Shown piece by piece: positions 25,993 to 35,625 of a stretch of DNA of 64,000 nucleotides. Within the stretch, counting starts at the first letter, position 1. Every line of letters begins with the position of its first letter. The DNA comes from Janthinobacterium sp. PAMC25594 (GTDB taxonomy: Bacteria > Pseudomonadota > Gammaproteobacteria > Burkholderiales > Burkholderiaceae_D): positions 2,666,001 to 2,730,000 of the forward strand of contig NZ_CP080377.1 in NCBI RefSeq assembly GCF_019443505.1, in the 5' to 3' direction. Both the position numbers and the translations under genes were made by a program. Below the pieces are notes generated by a model. That model saw only the letters and a program-made list of their open reading frames with translations. It had not been told where the DNA came from and made no database searches.

Positions 25993-28254
25993 TTATTTTT
26001 CAGTCACTATCTTCATGTCTTTTGTTTGTGACACAACGATCTTCCATAAAGCACCCGATAACAATGGAAGTCCTGCGGGCAGAATTCCAGTGTTGTAATA
26101 GTCCATGCCGCCATTGATCGCAGCACTTCTCCATGCAGGTTCTACGGATAAATATGCTGCAAAATCAGATAAGAATTTTTCCTTTATCAGCATTCCTTTA
26201 CGCCCTTTATCATTAGTCTTCAAATCCTTCACTCGCCAATCCGCCACAGCACATAAGTACTCGTAGAACTGTGGATCAGAGCTGGCCTTGCCACTACCTA
26301 TGGCAACGTCATACGCTGTCACCTGGCTATGATTCTTCACGTTGCCAATAATCGAACTGTGAAAGGACTTGGCACTGACCTCGTGTTGCCAACGCAGACG
26401 TGCTTCGTTAGGGCTTTCCTGGATATTTGCCCATACATTGCCTTTCTTGTCCCTCGTCGCAGAAAGCACCTTGCGTTGTGCCAACGGGCCTTTGTCATCC
26501 AGCTTCTGTTCCTTGTTGTAGGCCACCGTCATCTTTTGCAATTCGGTTTCGCGTAAGGCCTCAACACTCTCTGGAAACTTGCGATAACCAGAAGGATCCG
26601 GACGCTCTTCCGATTTACTGATCAGGCCGCGACCGCTGGCAATTGCCGTTGCTGCATCATTAGGATCCACCGCTTCCGTCGGCCCCTCATCCTTCTTCGC
26701 TCTACCGTGCATTATTGAATCGCGGGGTATGTCTGCCGGGTCAATTTGCGAGGTGCCGCGCAGGTCTGCAGGAACAGGCTTGCGCAATCCTTCACCAGTA
26801 ATTGTGCGTATACCGTTTCGCTGCTCGACAGGTTTCAGCTTGGTATTGATGGGCCATGCGACTGCCTTGTGCGTACCCCGATTGCCGCGTACAGATGCCT
26901 CCACATGTGCATGTTCGTCTTCTTTTTCCAGGCACAGTGGGTAATCATGGGGTGGTGGCATGCCGACAAGAGACACTGCCTTCTTTCCAGTGCCTGGATC
27001 GACACGTATCTTGTTACTGAACACCCGTTGATAAAACCTGCTTCCCAATTCGGAGAGTGCTTTTCGTACTTGTTCAGTACCCCGATTATGAAAGCGACCA
27101 GTGGAGTAATTTCTTCCTCCATAGGCATAAATTTCCTCTTCGGACTTCACCTCGGTTCCTGTTACAAAATCGGGTACGCCATCCCAGCCAATTCCCTGAA
27201 TGTTATCGAGCGCTACAGTCATGTCTTCGGGACAAAAATACAGATATACTTTCCTGCGGTTATTTCGATCCGCTGCATTGCTCCAACTGGCGCCGACCAT
27301 ACCGCGATGCTGATCACCATTCAACTCAGTAAATAACGGAACGCAGGGTTGTCCATTTTCTTTCGCTACCCCAGCAACAATATTGATAAGCGTCTGCAGG
27401 CGCGCGGCCAGCGTCTGAACACCGTCGAGTAGATGATAGTGCGCCCGCATCGCCGCATCCTCGCCACCATCGAGTCCGCTTGCCTTCCTCAGCAGAAAGG
27501 GAATATTTTCCACCAGGCTATACGGCGGATGCGTGAGTATCAAATTATCGGCCGGCGCCAACCCTTTCTCCATCAGCATGGCTTGCGCCAACAGCGACAG
27601 CAGGCAACCCTGGCTGTGCGCAACGATGCTGACGGTATCATCCGAGTCGTAATCGCGGATCATGGAAATCAGTGCTGCCAGGCGCTGGGCCGCCAGTACC
27701 ATGTACATGCGGCCAGGCGCCGTCTTCAGCGGACGCAAGGCATCACCCATGGGATCGGCAGGTGCATAAATACCCCTGCGCCACATGTCGGGCAAGCTGC
27801 TGGTGGCGTTGCCGAACGGCCCGCCTTCCTTGGACAAATCCTTGTCCAGCCGGTTGCCATAGCGATCAACGAACTGCCCATTGACGATGTCGATTTTGTC
27901 CTTCACCTCACGGTAGCCCCAGTAAAACGGGATCACGGGGCTGTTGGTATCCTTGGCGATCGTGCGTTTGAAGAACACGGCATCCGGGTCGTCTTCCAGC
28001 TTGTCCTTGTCCGCCGCCACCGGCATGCGGTAAGAAGCTGGCGTAAAGCCGCGCCCCAGCCTTTGCTTCAATCCCTCGCACAGTCCATCTTCCACCGCCT
28101 TGTAGCTGACGCCCACATCGTTGACGCCATGGATGACGATGATATTGCCCGGCAAGTTGCGGCGTATTTTCACCTTCTTGCAGACGCTGCGTTCGCAATG
28201 CAGGAGCGCCACGTCATCGCCCACCACGTACGGCACTTTCGGATAGCTGCCCAT
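25993..28254 (-). CDS. tle3: T6SS phospholipase effector, Tle3 family
   Basis: 753-aa alpha/beta hydrolase of the Tle3 type. The oxyanion-hole strand is GNIIVIHGVNDVG and the nucleophile elbow is IVAHSQGCL with Ser214. The C-terminal half contains the DUF3274-like block (AATAIASGRGLISKSEE, PESVEALRETELQKMTVAYN). Tle3 proteins degrade phospholipids in the target cell envelope. ATG 28254 has an AGGAG site and the gene starts 18 bases after vgrG, followed by tla3 and a PAAR gene, the same module as PA0262-PA0259. A cognate immunity gene is not evident in the usual place between tle3 and vgrG; the producer should still need one. Confidence 0.88.
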   Translation of the reverse strand: MGSYPKVPYVVGDDVALLHCERSVCKKVKIRRNLPGNIIVIHGVNDVGVSYKAVEDGLCEGLKQRLGRGFTPASYRMPVAADKDKLEDDPDAVFFKRTIAKDTNSPVIPFYWGYREVKDKIDIVNGQFVDRYGNRLDKDLSKEGGPFGNATSSLPDMWRRGIYAPADPMGDALRPLKTAPGRMYMVLAAQRLAALISMIRDYDSDDTVSIVAHSQGCLLSLLAQAMLMEKGLAPADNLILTHPPYSLVENIPFLLRKASGLDGGEDAAMRAHYHLLDGVQTLAARLQTLINIVAGVAKENGQPCVPLFTELNGDQHRGMVGASWSNAADRNNRRKVYLYFCPEDMTVALDNIQGIGWDGVPDFVTGTEVKSEEEIYAYGGRNYSTGRFHNRGTEQVRKALSELGSRFYQRVFSNKIRVDPGTGKKAVSLVGMPPPHDYPLCLEKEDEHAHVEASVRGNRGTHKAVAWPINTKLKPVEQRNGIRTITGEGLRKPVPADLRGTSQIDPADIPRDSIMHGRAKKDEGPTEAVDPNDAATAIASGRGLISKSEERPDPSGYRKFPESVEALRETELQKMTVAYNKEQKLDDKGPLAQRKVLSATRDKKGNVWANIQESPNEARLRWQHEVSAKSFHSSIIGNVKNHSQVTAYDVAIGSGKASSDPQFYEYLCAVADWRVKDLKTNDKGRKGMLIKEKFLSDFAAYLSVEPAWRSAAINGGMDYYNTGILPAGLPLLSGALWKIVVSQTKDMKIVTEK

Positions 28255-28272
28255 CGCACTCTCCTGGCGTCA

Positions 28273-31068
28273 TCAATCCTTGTTGTTGAACACTTCGATG
28301 GCGGCCAGGTGCATCGCTGCACGCTCCAGCACGTCCGTCTTGCCGCCCCCATCGCTGCGCCCATCGGCAGATGAACCATCGCCCAGCTTCACGGCGAAGT
28401 GCGCCTGCGGTGCCAACTGCGGTTGTTGCGGCCCGCTATCGACGGGACTGTCGTCGCCCTCGTATTGAAAAATGAATTGCTGGTCGGCCTTGCCCTCGGC
28501 AAAGCTTGGTAACTCCACCGCCATGCTCTGCGGGTCGTTGAAAACGAAGTTGGGCGCATTGAAGTTCAGCGGCGACTTGCTGCCGAAGGTGATGCCGTCG
28601 GCGATGCGGATGAAAGCGCCATGCTTGGAAATCAACACGATTTCATCGGCCATGCCCGTCAGCTTGCCTTCGCTGGCGGTGAGCTTCAGGTTTTTCGCCG
28701 CGTTGAGTTCCATGTCGTCATGCTGGCTTTGCAGCAGGAACTTGCCATGGTGGGCGATGGCGCGGATGCCATCCGCATGGGAAAACAGCGAAATGCCCTT
28801 GCCCGCGTTCACGCTGTAGCGCTGGCCCGCCACCGCTTGCAGGTGCTGCTGCGCCACCGTATCGATATTGCTGACGGCATAGCTGACGATGGCTTTCGAA
28901 CTGGCAAAGCTGATGCCGGCGGGCGCCGTGACGGCAATCGCCGCCGCACCACCGAGTTCGGCTCGGGGCTGCGTATTGCTGCCGCCTTCCCAGCTTTTCA
29001 AGCTTTGCTGCAACTCCTGCTGCGCTTCGTCCGCGTTCTCCAGCGCCTGATGCGTGGCAGCATAGCTGCCCAGCGAGCGAAACAATTCCAGGCAGTTTTC
29101 CATCAGACCCAGATATTCGCTGCGCGCCATGTGCCCGCCATCGCCGTTCAGGCGCTTCCAAGCAGAGATCAGCATGCCCTTGCCCGCCCGCATGGCCAGT
29201 TGCTCATCGGTACGCAGCTCGGCGCCCTCGCCGCGCGCCGTGCCCTGGCCATTGCGCCGGTCCTGCGTCAGCCAGCCCAGGTTGAGCTGGCTGGAACCGT
29301 GATCGCTGGCAAGCTGGGCGTTGATTTGCCCATGCACATCATCAAAGCGCAGCTGGTTGGCGCGCGTGCCCTTGATCTCGCGACTCTTGATGCCGGACAA
29401 ATAACGGTTACCCGGCAGGTCGCCCGCCTTGCTCAAGGCAACCGGCTGCGCAGTATGGTTGTACAACTGTCCCACGATGATAGGCCGGTCCGGATCGCCG
29501 CCCAGGAAAGCCAGCAAGACTTCGCTGCCCACGCGGGGCAAGCCCAGGTAGCCGCATTGCTGCATGCTGCCAGGTCCGTTCCCCGCCCAGCTCGACGCGA
29601 CGCGCACCCAGGCCGAATCGGCATCCGTGTCGGAGGCGCCCGTGCCGCCTGCATGCTCATGGTCCAGCTTGCGCGTGGCGGGAAAGCGGACCTTGACCCG
29701 GCCCATGGCATCGCAATGGACTTCTTCATTGGCCGGCCCCACCACCACCGCACTTTGCATGGTGACTGGCGGCAGGTCGATGCGCGTGTCGTAGGTCGGC
29801 ACGATGGCCACGCCACGCCGCACTGCCGTCAGTTCGATATGCATGCGCAAGGGGCCGCCATCCACCACAGCCGCCAGTTCGCGCTGCGGCAGCGATGCCT
29901 CATCGGCCAGCCAACGGTTACGCGCAAACAGGCGTGCCACCCGGGCGGCAAGCTCCTTGGGTAAATTATTTTGCGCCGCCACGTGCAGCGACGTGACGAC
30001 AAAATCGCGCGCGGCCGCTGGCAAGGCGTCGATATCGGGGTGCTCGGCCAGCGTAAAATATTCACCCGGACACAGGTCGCGTACGCTGCCTTCGGCATGA
30101 AAGCAATGGTTCTCGTAAGCGTGCTGCTGCATGGCCAGCATGCCCAGCTGGCACAAGGCATCATGATCCATGCCCGCGCGCGGCGGCAGCACGCGGTAAT
30201 CATCAAGGGTGGCGGCAATGGCATTGCCATGCATGCCTTGTACCCCCTGCCCCAAGGCATCGGCGGTCATGAACGGCCGCGCACGCGGGTGTTCCTCGTT
30301 CCAGCTATGGCGCGTCACCTTGCCCGCCTGCAGCTTGCGCAGTTCGTTCCACGACGTCAGAGTGTCACGCTCTTCAGTTGCCCGGTCCGCGTGATAGCGC
30401 ACGGTGTCCGCCATGTTTTTCCGCAAGCCATCGGCGTGGTTGAACAGCACCAGGGTATGCGCCGGCTCGGCATGTGCATTCGTATTGCCCTCGGCACGAA
30501 AAAACCAGGCGACGCCGCTGCGCTTGAGCAGGCGCCGCACGAAGGCCGCATCGGACTCATTGTGCTGCATGACAAATTCGCGCTGCGGATACGTCTGCGC
30601 TTCGAAGAAATCGGCAAACACATACTGGAAGGCATGCGCCATCACCGTATTGCTGCGTATCCATTCATCGAGCAGGGTCTTGACGATCTCAATATCCGTG
30701 AGGCGGCGGAAGACGCGCGTATTGCAGCGTTTTTCCATGATGGCGAAGGCGTCCGTCAGCACCAGTTGGTAACTGGCCAGCGCGCCATCGCTGTCGCCGG
30801 CGCTCGCTTGCGTGACTAGGCCGCAGATGCTGCGCAGCTGCCCCTGGTCGGTGACGATGTCGATTGCAGCCGGCAAGGCGATGAAACTGCTCAGCGGCAA
30901 ATCCGCATGCGTCGAGACGCACAGCACACGGTATTCGATCCCGCCATAGATGGCCTCGTTGCCGACGATGCGCTGCGGTATCAGCGCACCAGCGGGCACC
31001 TTTGGGGATACGCCCAGGCGCAGGCGCAAGGGACGTTCGCCACCCAACATCGATGCATCACCGTCCAT
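28273..31068 (-). CDS. vgrG: Type VI secretion tip protein VgrG with DUF2345 extension
   Basis: 931-aa VgrG. The gp27-like half runs to about residue 440 (FRRLTDIEIVKTLLDEWI, HNESDAAFVRRLLKRSGV), the OB core shows VHCDAMGRVKVRFPATR and GYLGLPRVGSEVLLAFLGG, and a long DUF2345 beta-helix follows (AGKGISLFSHADGI, AAKNLKLTASEGKL). The C-terminal 90 residues are an extra low-complexity tail (DSGPQQPQLAPQAHF) that may dock cargo. ATG 31068 has a perfect GAGGAG ribosome site; ATG 31086 is less likely. First gene of the vgrG-tle3-tla3-PAAR operon. Only moderately like the other VgrG in this window, so the two loci look independently acquired. Confidence 0.93.
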   Translation of the reverse strand: MDGDASMLGGERPLRLRLGVSPKVPAGALIPQRIVGNEAIYGGIEYRVLCVSTHADLPLSSFIALPAAIDIVTDQGQLRSICGLVTQASAGDSDGALASYQLVLTDAFAIMEKRCNTRVFRRLTDIEIVKTLLDEWIRSNTVMAHAFQYVFADFFEAQTYPQREFVMQHNESDAAFVRRLLKRSGVAWFFRAEGNTNAHAEPAHTLVLFNHADGLRKNMADTVRYHADRATEERDTLTSWNELRKLQAGKVTRHSWNEEHPRARPFMTADALGQGVQGMHGNAIAATLDDYRVLPPRAGMDHDALCQLGMLAMQQHAYENHCFHAEGSVRDLCPGEYFTLAEHPDIDALPAAARDFVVTSLHVAAQNNLPKELAARVARLFARNRWLADEASLPQRELAAVVDGGPLRMHIELTAVRRGVAIVPTYDTRIDLPPVTMQSAVVVGPANEEVHCDAMGRVKVRFPATRKLDHEHAGGTGASDTDADSAWVRVASSWAGNGPGSMQQCGYLGLPRVGSEVLLAFLGGDPDRPIIVGQLYNHTAQPVALSKAGDLPGNRYLSGIKSREIKGTRANQLRFDDVHGQINAQLASDHGSSQLNLGWLTQDRRNGQGTARGEGAELRTDEQLAMRAGKGMLISAWKRLNGDGGHMARSEYLGLMENCLELFRSLGSYAATHQALENADEAQQELQQSLKSWEGGSNTQPRAELGGAAAIAVTAPAGISFASSKAIVSYAVSNIDTVAQQHLQAVAGQRYSVNAGKGISLFSHADGIRAIAHHGKFLLQSQHDDMELNAAKNLKLTASEGKLTGMADEIVLISKHGAFIRIADGITFGSKSPLNFNAPNFVFNDPQSMAVELPSFAEGKADQQFIFQYEGDDSPVDSGPQQPQLAPQAHFAVKLGDGSSADGRSDGGGKTDVLERAAMHLAAIEVFNNKD

Positions 31069-31282
31069 GGCGCTCTCCTCATTCACACTTGCATCTAATC
31101 AAGCTGGAGAACCGACAATGCCATGGGATGGCAAGGAAATACTTGATATTTAGTAAGAATCCGCCAAGGCTCCCAATACTTGCATCAACCTTTTCCTCTT
31201 GGCCAGCAGGGCGGGCCTTGAGCGGCACAATGGAGCGCCATCGCTGCGCCCCACTATCCCGGCTACACATCTCCTCACGCCA

Positions 31283-32278
31283 TCAGCGCTGGTAATGCTT
31301 GAAGAAATTCCAGCTGATCACGGTGGCGTCCGGGCCCAGCTCATCGCTGAAGGGCCAGCCGGGAGGCCCCCCGCTCCACGCGTGATTCATGCCCTCGACC
31401 GTGTACTTTTGCGCGATGACGGCGCCGTTGTGCAGATACGTATCGATGGCGTAGCTGCGGCCGTACGGCACGGTCTGGCGCACGATGCTGTCGGCACGGT
31501 AGCGCACGCTGTCATTGTCGAGGCCATCGTCGCCATAATCGCTGGTCTGCAGGAATTGCTCGATGGTTTGCTCGCCGTTGACGGGGTTGACGACGATGTC
31601 GGCAGTGCCGTGAAACACCATCGTCGGCATCAGCCGGCGCGGCGAACCGGAACAGCGCCAGGCATCCTTGCCGCGCACTTTCGGGTCGAACGAGCTGCCG
31701 TTGAACAGCGAATCGGCGGCCGTGAGCATGCCGATGGCGCCCTTGTACATGCCGCCCGAATGCACCATCACGGCGGCGAACACGTCCGAGTAGCAGGCGG
31801 CCATGATGGAAGCCATGGCGCCGCCGGCCGAGATGCCCGTCACGTACACGCGGCTGTCCTGCACCGCATACTTGCTCTTGACCTTGTTCAAGATGCCCAT
31901 CAACACGGCCGGCTCGCCCGTGCCCCGCTCCTGGTTCAGCGGCAACATGAAATTCCAGCAGCGCATGGGGTTCGCCGTGGCGTTCTGGCGCGGATAGACG
32001 ACGATGAAATTTTCGCTGTCGGCCAGCTGGTTGTAGCGGCTGACGGCAGCCATGCTGTTGGGCTCGGAACCGCAGCCGTGCAGCATCAGCACGACGGGCA
32101 GCGGCGTGTTCGGGTTGTAATTGCTCGGTAACCAGACCTGGTACTCGCGCGAACCCCACAGGCTCGCGTACAGGCCGAAGTCCCATTGCCCGGCGGCAGC
32201 CGGCAGCGCGGCCAGCAAACCGCAGGCGGCGATGATTGCGGATAAGAAGTGACGCAGTTGCTGATGCAGATGTGCCAT
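31283..32278 (-). CDS. Secreted esterase, PHB depolymerase family
   Basis: 331 aa with a signal peptide (SAIIAACGLLAALPAAAG). The fold is the extracellular polyhydroxybutyrate depolymerase/feruloyl esterase type: REYQVWLPSNYNP, LPVVLMLHGCGSEPN, nucleophile GISAGGAMA, HGTADIVVNPVNG (Asp) and GMNHAWSGGPPG (His). It would hydrolyse ester bonds in extracellular polyesters or plant-derived esters. AGGAG ribosome site before ATG 32278. It lies 84 bases downstream of a TonB receptor gene on the same strand with a strong hairpin between, suggesting a degradation-plus-uptake pair. The substrate is not determined. Confidence 0.85.
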   Translation of the reverse strand: MAHLHQQLRHFLSAIIAACGLLAALPAAAGQWDFGLYASLWGSREYQVWLPSNYNPNTPLPVVLMLHGCGSEPNSMAAVSRYNQLADSENFIVVYPRQNATANPMRCWNFMLPLNQERGTGEPAVLMGILNKVKSKYAVQDSRVYVTGISAGGAMASIMAACYSDVFAAVMVHSGGMYKGAIGMLTAADSLFNGSSFDPKVRGKDAWRCSGSPRRLMPTMVFHGTADIVVNPVNGEQTIEQFLQTSDYGDDGLDNDSVRYRADSIVRQTVPYGRSYAIDTYLHNGAVIAQKYTVEGMNHAWSGGPPGWPFSDELGPDATVISWNFFKHYQR

Positions 32279-32322
32279 GCCAGTCTCCTGATTATTCTTA
32301 AGGACGAAAACAGTGACAACGA

Positions 32323-32348
32323 ACCGGCTTGATGCACATCAAGCCGGT
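32323..32348 (-). terminator. Strong intergenic hairpin between TonB receptor and esterase genes
   Basis: Perfect 12-bp arms ACCGGCTTGATG / CATCAAGCCGGT separated by CA. On the minus strand only a weak T-rich sequence follows, so it may be a terminator for the receptor gene, an attenuator, or an mRNA-stabilising stem between the two genes. Confidence 0.5.
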
Positions 32349-32362
32349 ACTTCTACAACTTC

Positions 32363-34567
32363 TTAAAATTTATAGCCAGCCTTGGCGATGATCTGGCGCG
32401 GCGGGCCATAGAAACCGTCGAGGATGAACACGGCGGGAATGTTGTAGCCATCCGTGCGGTAGCGTTTATTGCCCAGGTTGCTGCCGTGCAGACTGAAGGT
32501 CCAGTTCTTCGGCGCTTCCCACACGACGCCGGCCGTCCAGATGCTGTAGCCGCCCTGCGCCAGAGTTGCGCTCAAGTCCGTGGTCGGATAGACCTTGCTG
32601 CGGTAGCCGTAGCCGACCATGCTGCGCAGGGCGCCGCCGAAGACGTCGCGGTCCGTGCGCGTCACATTCAAGCCCACTTGCCGCGCTGGCGTATTGCTGA
32701 ACTTTTGCGTATCCGCAATGTTCTTGCCGCCGCTCATGAACTCGTCATAGTTGGCGTTCAGCAGCGCGAGGAAGCCGTTGACTTTCCACTGGCGGTTCGG
32801 CCGCCACGAGAATTCGAATTCGGCGCCTTTCACCGTCGCCTTGCCCGCATTCGTGAAGTCGCCATAGAAGCCCGGCACGCCGCCCGGCTGCACATAGCTG
32901 GTAAACACCGACAACTGGATATCCTTGTAGCGGTTGTAGAACAGGGCCACGTTGACGTCAAACGTGTCGTCGGGCGCCGCGTACTTCATGCCCACTTCCA
33001 GCGCGTCGAGTTTTTCATCCTTGTAGGGACGCGCGGAATCGGGCACCACCAGGTTGTTGGCGCGCACGTTGTAGCCGCCCGACTTGAAGCCGCGCGACAG
33101 GTTGCTGTAGAAATTCGTCGTCTTCGACGCTTCGTAGCGCACGGAGATTTTCGGCGAGGTATTGCTGACCGACAGGGACTTGTCGAAGTCGGCCGCCGTC
33201 TGGATGGGCCGCGTGAAGCCCACGTCGGCAAAAGCGCGGTTCAGCACGATGGCGCGCTTTTCCTCGCGCGTGTGGCGCAAGCCCGCATTGATGCTCCACA
33301 CCTTGCCCAGCGGCCAGGTCCAGTCCGTGTACAGCGCCGTGCTGTCCGTCTCCACCGTGCTGACGGCGGCCGTAAACTGGCGCCCCAGGAAGTTATTGTA
33401 GATGCCGCCGCCCGCCGTGCCTTCGAAGCGGTACAGGCCGATCACGCCGGCGCCGTAGTCGCCGCTGTACGAGGCCTGCAATTCCAGGCTTTTCTGTTCG
33501 TCGCGCGAATCGCCGAAGACGTCGGCAATCGGTTGCGGCAAGCCGTCGAAGTCGATGGTTTGCTCGGACGTGCTGCGCCGCTTGGCGCCGATCACTTTCA
33601 CGGACCACTGGTTCGACAGCGTGTAATTGGCCACCAGCGAGCCGCCCCGGTTATGCGTGAAGTTGTTGCCCGGCATGCCGCTCTGGATATCGTAGGCGCT
33701 GGTGCTGGCGGGACGCTTGAGCGGGTCAAACGCGCTCACGCCCATGCGCTGGAAGCCGCGCACGCCGGACTTATCATCCGTGGCGTCCAGGCTCAGCACG
33801 ACGGTGAGCGGTATGTCCTGCGGAAAGTAGCCGACGGACAGGCGCGCGGCCGTGCTGTCCTGGTCGCTGACCTGTTCGCCATTAAACGTGTTGCGGCCGA
33901 AACCATCGCGGTCCAGCTTGGCGGCCGCCAAGCGCGCGCGCCAGGTGCCGTTCTCGTTGGCCACATTGAAGGCGGCCTTGAAGTTGCGCTGGTTGTAATT
34001 ACCGATGCCAACTTCCGCCGAGGCGCCGTTTTCCTTCGCCAGGGGACGCGAAATGTACTTGATGGCGCCGCCGATGGTGTTCTTGCCGTACAAGGTGCCT
34101 TGCGGACCGCGCAGCACTTCGATGCGCTGCACGTCGAACACGTCGAGCAGCGCGCCTTGCGGACGGGCCATGTAGACGTCGTCAAAATAAATGCCCACGC
34201 CCGGGTCCACGCCCCAGACGGGGTCGGCCTGGCCCACGCCGCGAATGAAGGCCGTCAGTGTGGTGTTCGTGCCGCGCGAGGCGTACACGGTCAGGTTCGG
34301 CACGCGCTCCTGCAAGTCGGCCAGGTTCTGGATATTCGCCCGTTCCAGGGCCTTGGCGGAAAACGCCGTGACGGCCAGCGGCACGTCCTGCAGCCGCTCT
34401 TCGCGGCGGCGGGCAGAGACCGTCACGGTTTCCATGCGTTCTTTCGCATCGCTGGCTTCCTGGGCCGTGCTGGCAGCAGCGGGAGTGGCTTCCTGCGCCT
34501 GGGCCTGGGTGGCAAACGCGCCGGCAACGGCGAGGGCGGCGGGCATCAATTTCAAAGCAAGTTTCAT
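32363..34567 (-). CDS. TonB-dependent outer membrane receptor
   Basis: 734 aa from ATG 34567 (MKLALKLMPAALAVAGAF, signal peptide cut near AQAQEA). Plug landmarks: VTVSARRREERLQDVPLAV, FIRGVGQADPVWGVDPGVG, VEVLRGPQ-type IEVLRGPQGTLYGKNTIGG; barrel ends IIAKAGYKF. The plug pattern belongs to the large class of receptors for organic substrates found in environmental bacteria. Together with the downstream secreted esterase and the upstream alpha/beta hydrolase it may import products of ester or polyester breakdown; the substrate is inferred only from neighbours. The open frame extends to 34651 but the signal peptide fixes the start. Confidence 0.88.
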   Translation of the reverse strand: MKLALKLMPAALAVAGAFATQAQAQEATPAAASTAQEASDAKERMETVTVSARRREERLQDVPLAVTAFSAKALERANIQNLADLQERVPNLTVYASRGTNTTLTAFIRGVGQADPVWGVDPGVGIYFDDVYMARPQGALLDVFDVQRIEVLRGPQGTLYGKNTIGGAIKYISRPLAKENGASAEVGIGNYNQRNFKAAFNVANENGTWRARLAAAKLDRDGFGRNTFNGEQVSDQDSTAARLSVGYFPQDIPLTVVLSLDATDDKSGVRGFQRMGVSAFDPLKRPASTSAYDIQSGMPGNNFTHNRGGSLVANYTLSNQWSVKVIGAKRRSTSEQTIDFDGLPQPIADVFGDSRDEQKSLELQASYSGDYGAGVIGLYRFEGTAGGGIYNNFLGRQFTAAVSTVETDSTALYTDWTWPLGKVWSINAGLRHTREEKRAIVLNRAFADVGFTRPIQTAADFDKSLSVSNTSPKISVRYEASKTTNFYSNLSRGFKSGGYNVRANNLVVPDSARPYKDEKLDALEVGMKYAAPDDTFDVNVALFYNRYKDIQLSVFTSYVQPGGVPGFYGDFTNAGKATVKGAEFEFSWRPNRQWKVNGFLALLNANYDEFMSGGKNIADTQKFSNTPARQVGLNVTRTDRDVFGGALRSMVGYGYRSKVYPTTDLSATLAQGGYSIWTAGVVWEAPKNWTFSLHGSNLGNKRYRTDGYNIPAVFILDGFYGPPRQIIAKAGYKF

Positions 34568-34714
34568 AGCGTCTCCAATGTCAGGCTTGCTTGCCACCAG
34601 GGTAGACGGCCGGATTCCAGGATCGCAAGACGTAACGGTACCCGCGCGCAAAAAGCGTGCACCTGTCCTGCGATGACTGTTTCCCGGCCCCTGCCCGTGC
34701 GGCGAGTGGCCTGT

Positions 34715-35509
34715 TTATTTTGAATGTGTGGCGAGGAAGGACTGCAACAAGGTATTCACACGCTGCGCCTGGTCCAGGGGCGTGGCGTGGCGCGAGTTCG
34801 CGATGATCTCGATCTCGCACTGCTGAAACTGTGCGGCAAAGGCCCGCTTGCTGGCGACGGGCGTGTAATCCTGGTCGGCCGCCATGATGAAGACGGGCAT
34901 GGCCAGGGCCTGGAAATGAATGTCGATATCCCAGTGGAAAATGGCGTCCAGCGCGGCCAGGTAGGCGCGCTTGTCCATGCCCGCCATTTGCGTGGCGAAG
35001 CGCTCGACCAGCGCTTGCTGGGACGGATCGGGAAACAGTTTCTTGCCGATGATCTTGCCCATGGCTTTCAAGCCGAAGGTGGCGATCACTGTGCGCCGCA
35101 GCCAGTAGGCAAACAGCAACGACGCCGGCTTGCTGCCCTGGAACGGTTGCGAGTTGATCAGGCACAAACTGGCCACCCGGCCAGGCGCGCGGTTGGCCAT
35201 TTCCAGGCCCACCATGCCGCCCAGAGAAAAGCCGACGATGTGCGCGCGCGGCACGTCGAGCTGGTCCATCAAATTGAAAAGGTCGTTGGCGAAGTCGCCG
35301 ATCTGCCAGTCGCCGTCTGGCGCGGGACTGGCGCCATGGCCGCGCAGGTCGGGCACGATCAAACGGTAGCTTGCGCCGAGGGCGTCGATCTGCGGGCGCC
35401 AGTCTGCGGCGCAGGAACCAAGGCCGTGCAACAAAAACACGGGATCGCCCTGCCCCTTGCCCAGGTCGAGGTAATGCAATGGAACATCGGATGTCGTGTG
35501 ACGCCGCAT
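34715..35509 (-). CDS. Alpha/beta hydrolase
   Basis: 264-aa cytoplasmic alpha/beta hydrolase. PVFLLHGLGSCAADW gives the oxyanion strand, GFSLGGMVGLEMA the nucleophile serine, MAADQDYTP the acid and SRHATPLDQ the histidine. It resembles lactone- or ester-cleaving enzymes of the 3-oxoadipate enol-lactonase/esterase type; exact substrate unknown. AAGGAG ribosome site before ATG 35509. The promoter region contains two palindromes, one of which (35585-35600) is shared with the region upstream of the TetR gene, so the hydrolase is probably the target of that repressor. Confidence 0.8.
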   Translation of the reverse strand: MRRHTTSDVPLHYLDLGKGQGDPVFLLHGLGSCAADWRPQIDALGASYRLIVPDLRGHGASPAPDGDWQIGDFANDLFNLMDQLDVPRAHIVGFSLGGMVGLEMANRAPGRVASLCLINSQPFQGSKPASLLFAYWLRRTVIATFGLKAMGKIIGKKLFPDPSQQALVERFATQMAGMDKRAYLAALDAIFHWDIDIHFQALAMPVFIMAADQDYTPVASKRAFAAQFQQCEIEIIANSRHATPLDQAQRVNTLLQSFLATHSK

Positions 35510-35555
35510 TCTGTCTCCTTGCTGTTGAACATGCTTTGTGTTCAGGTGCAGGAAT

Positions 35556-35580
35556 ATGTTTTCCTGCTGTTGGAAAACAT
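35556..35580. promoter_or_regulatory. Inverted repeat upstream of the hydrolase gene
   Basis: Perfect 9-bp arms ATGTTTTCC / GGAAAACAT with a 7-base spacer, 47 bases before the hydrolase start. A candidate operator or 5'-leader hairpin; unrelated in sequence to the TetR-type palindrome next to it. Confidence 0.45.
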
Positions 35581-35584
35581 AATA

Positions 35585-35600
35585 CGGAATCCGAATTCCG
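35585..35600. promoter_or_regulatory. Probable TetR operator, hydrolase side
   Basis: CGGAAT CCGA ATTCCG, perfect 6-bp arms. It shares the pattern YGGAAYCYGARTTCCG with a second palindrome upstream of the TetR gene (36287-36302), as expected if one repressor binds both. Confidence 0.55.
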
Positions 35601-35625
35601 ATTTCAAGTTAAATCGCTAAATATC

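Noticed and set aside
32486..34723. 745-codon plus-strand frame opposite the second TonB receptor
   Set aside because: Antisense shadow; the minus frame has all receptor landmarks.
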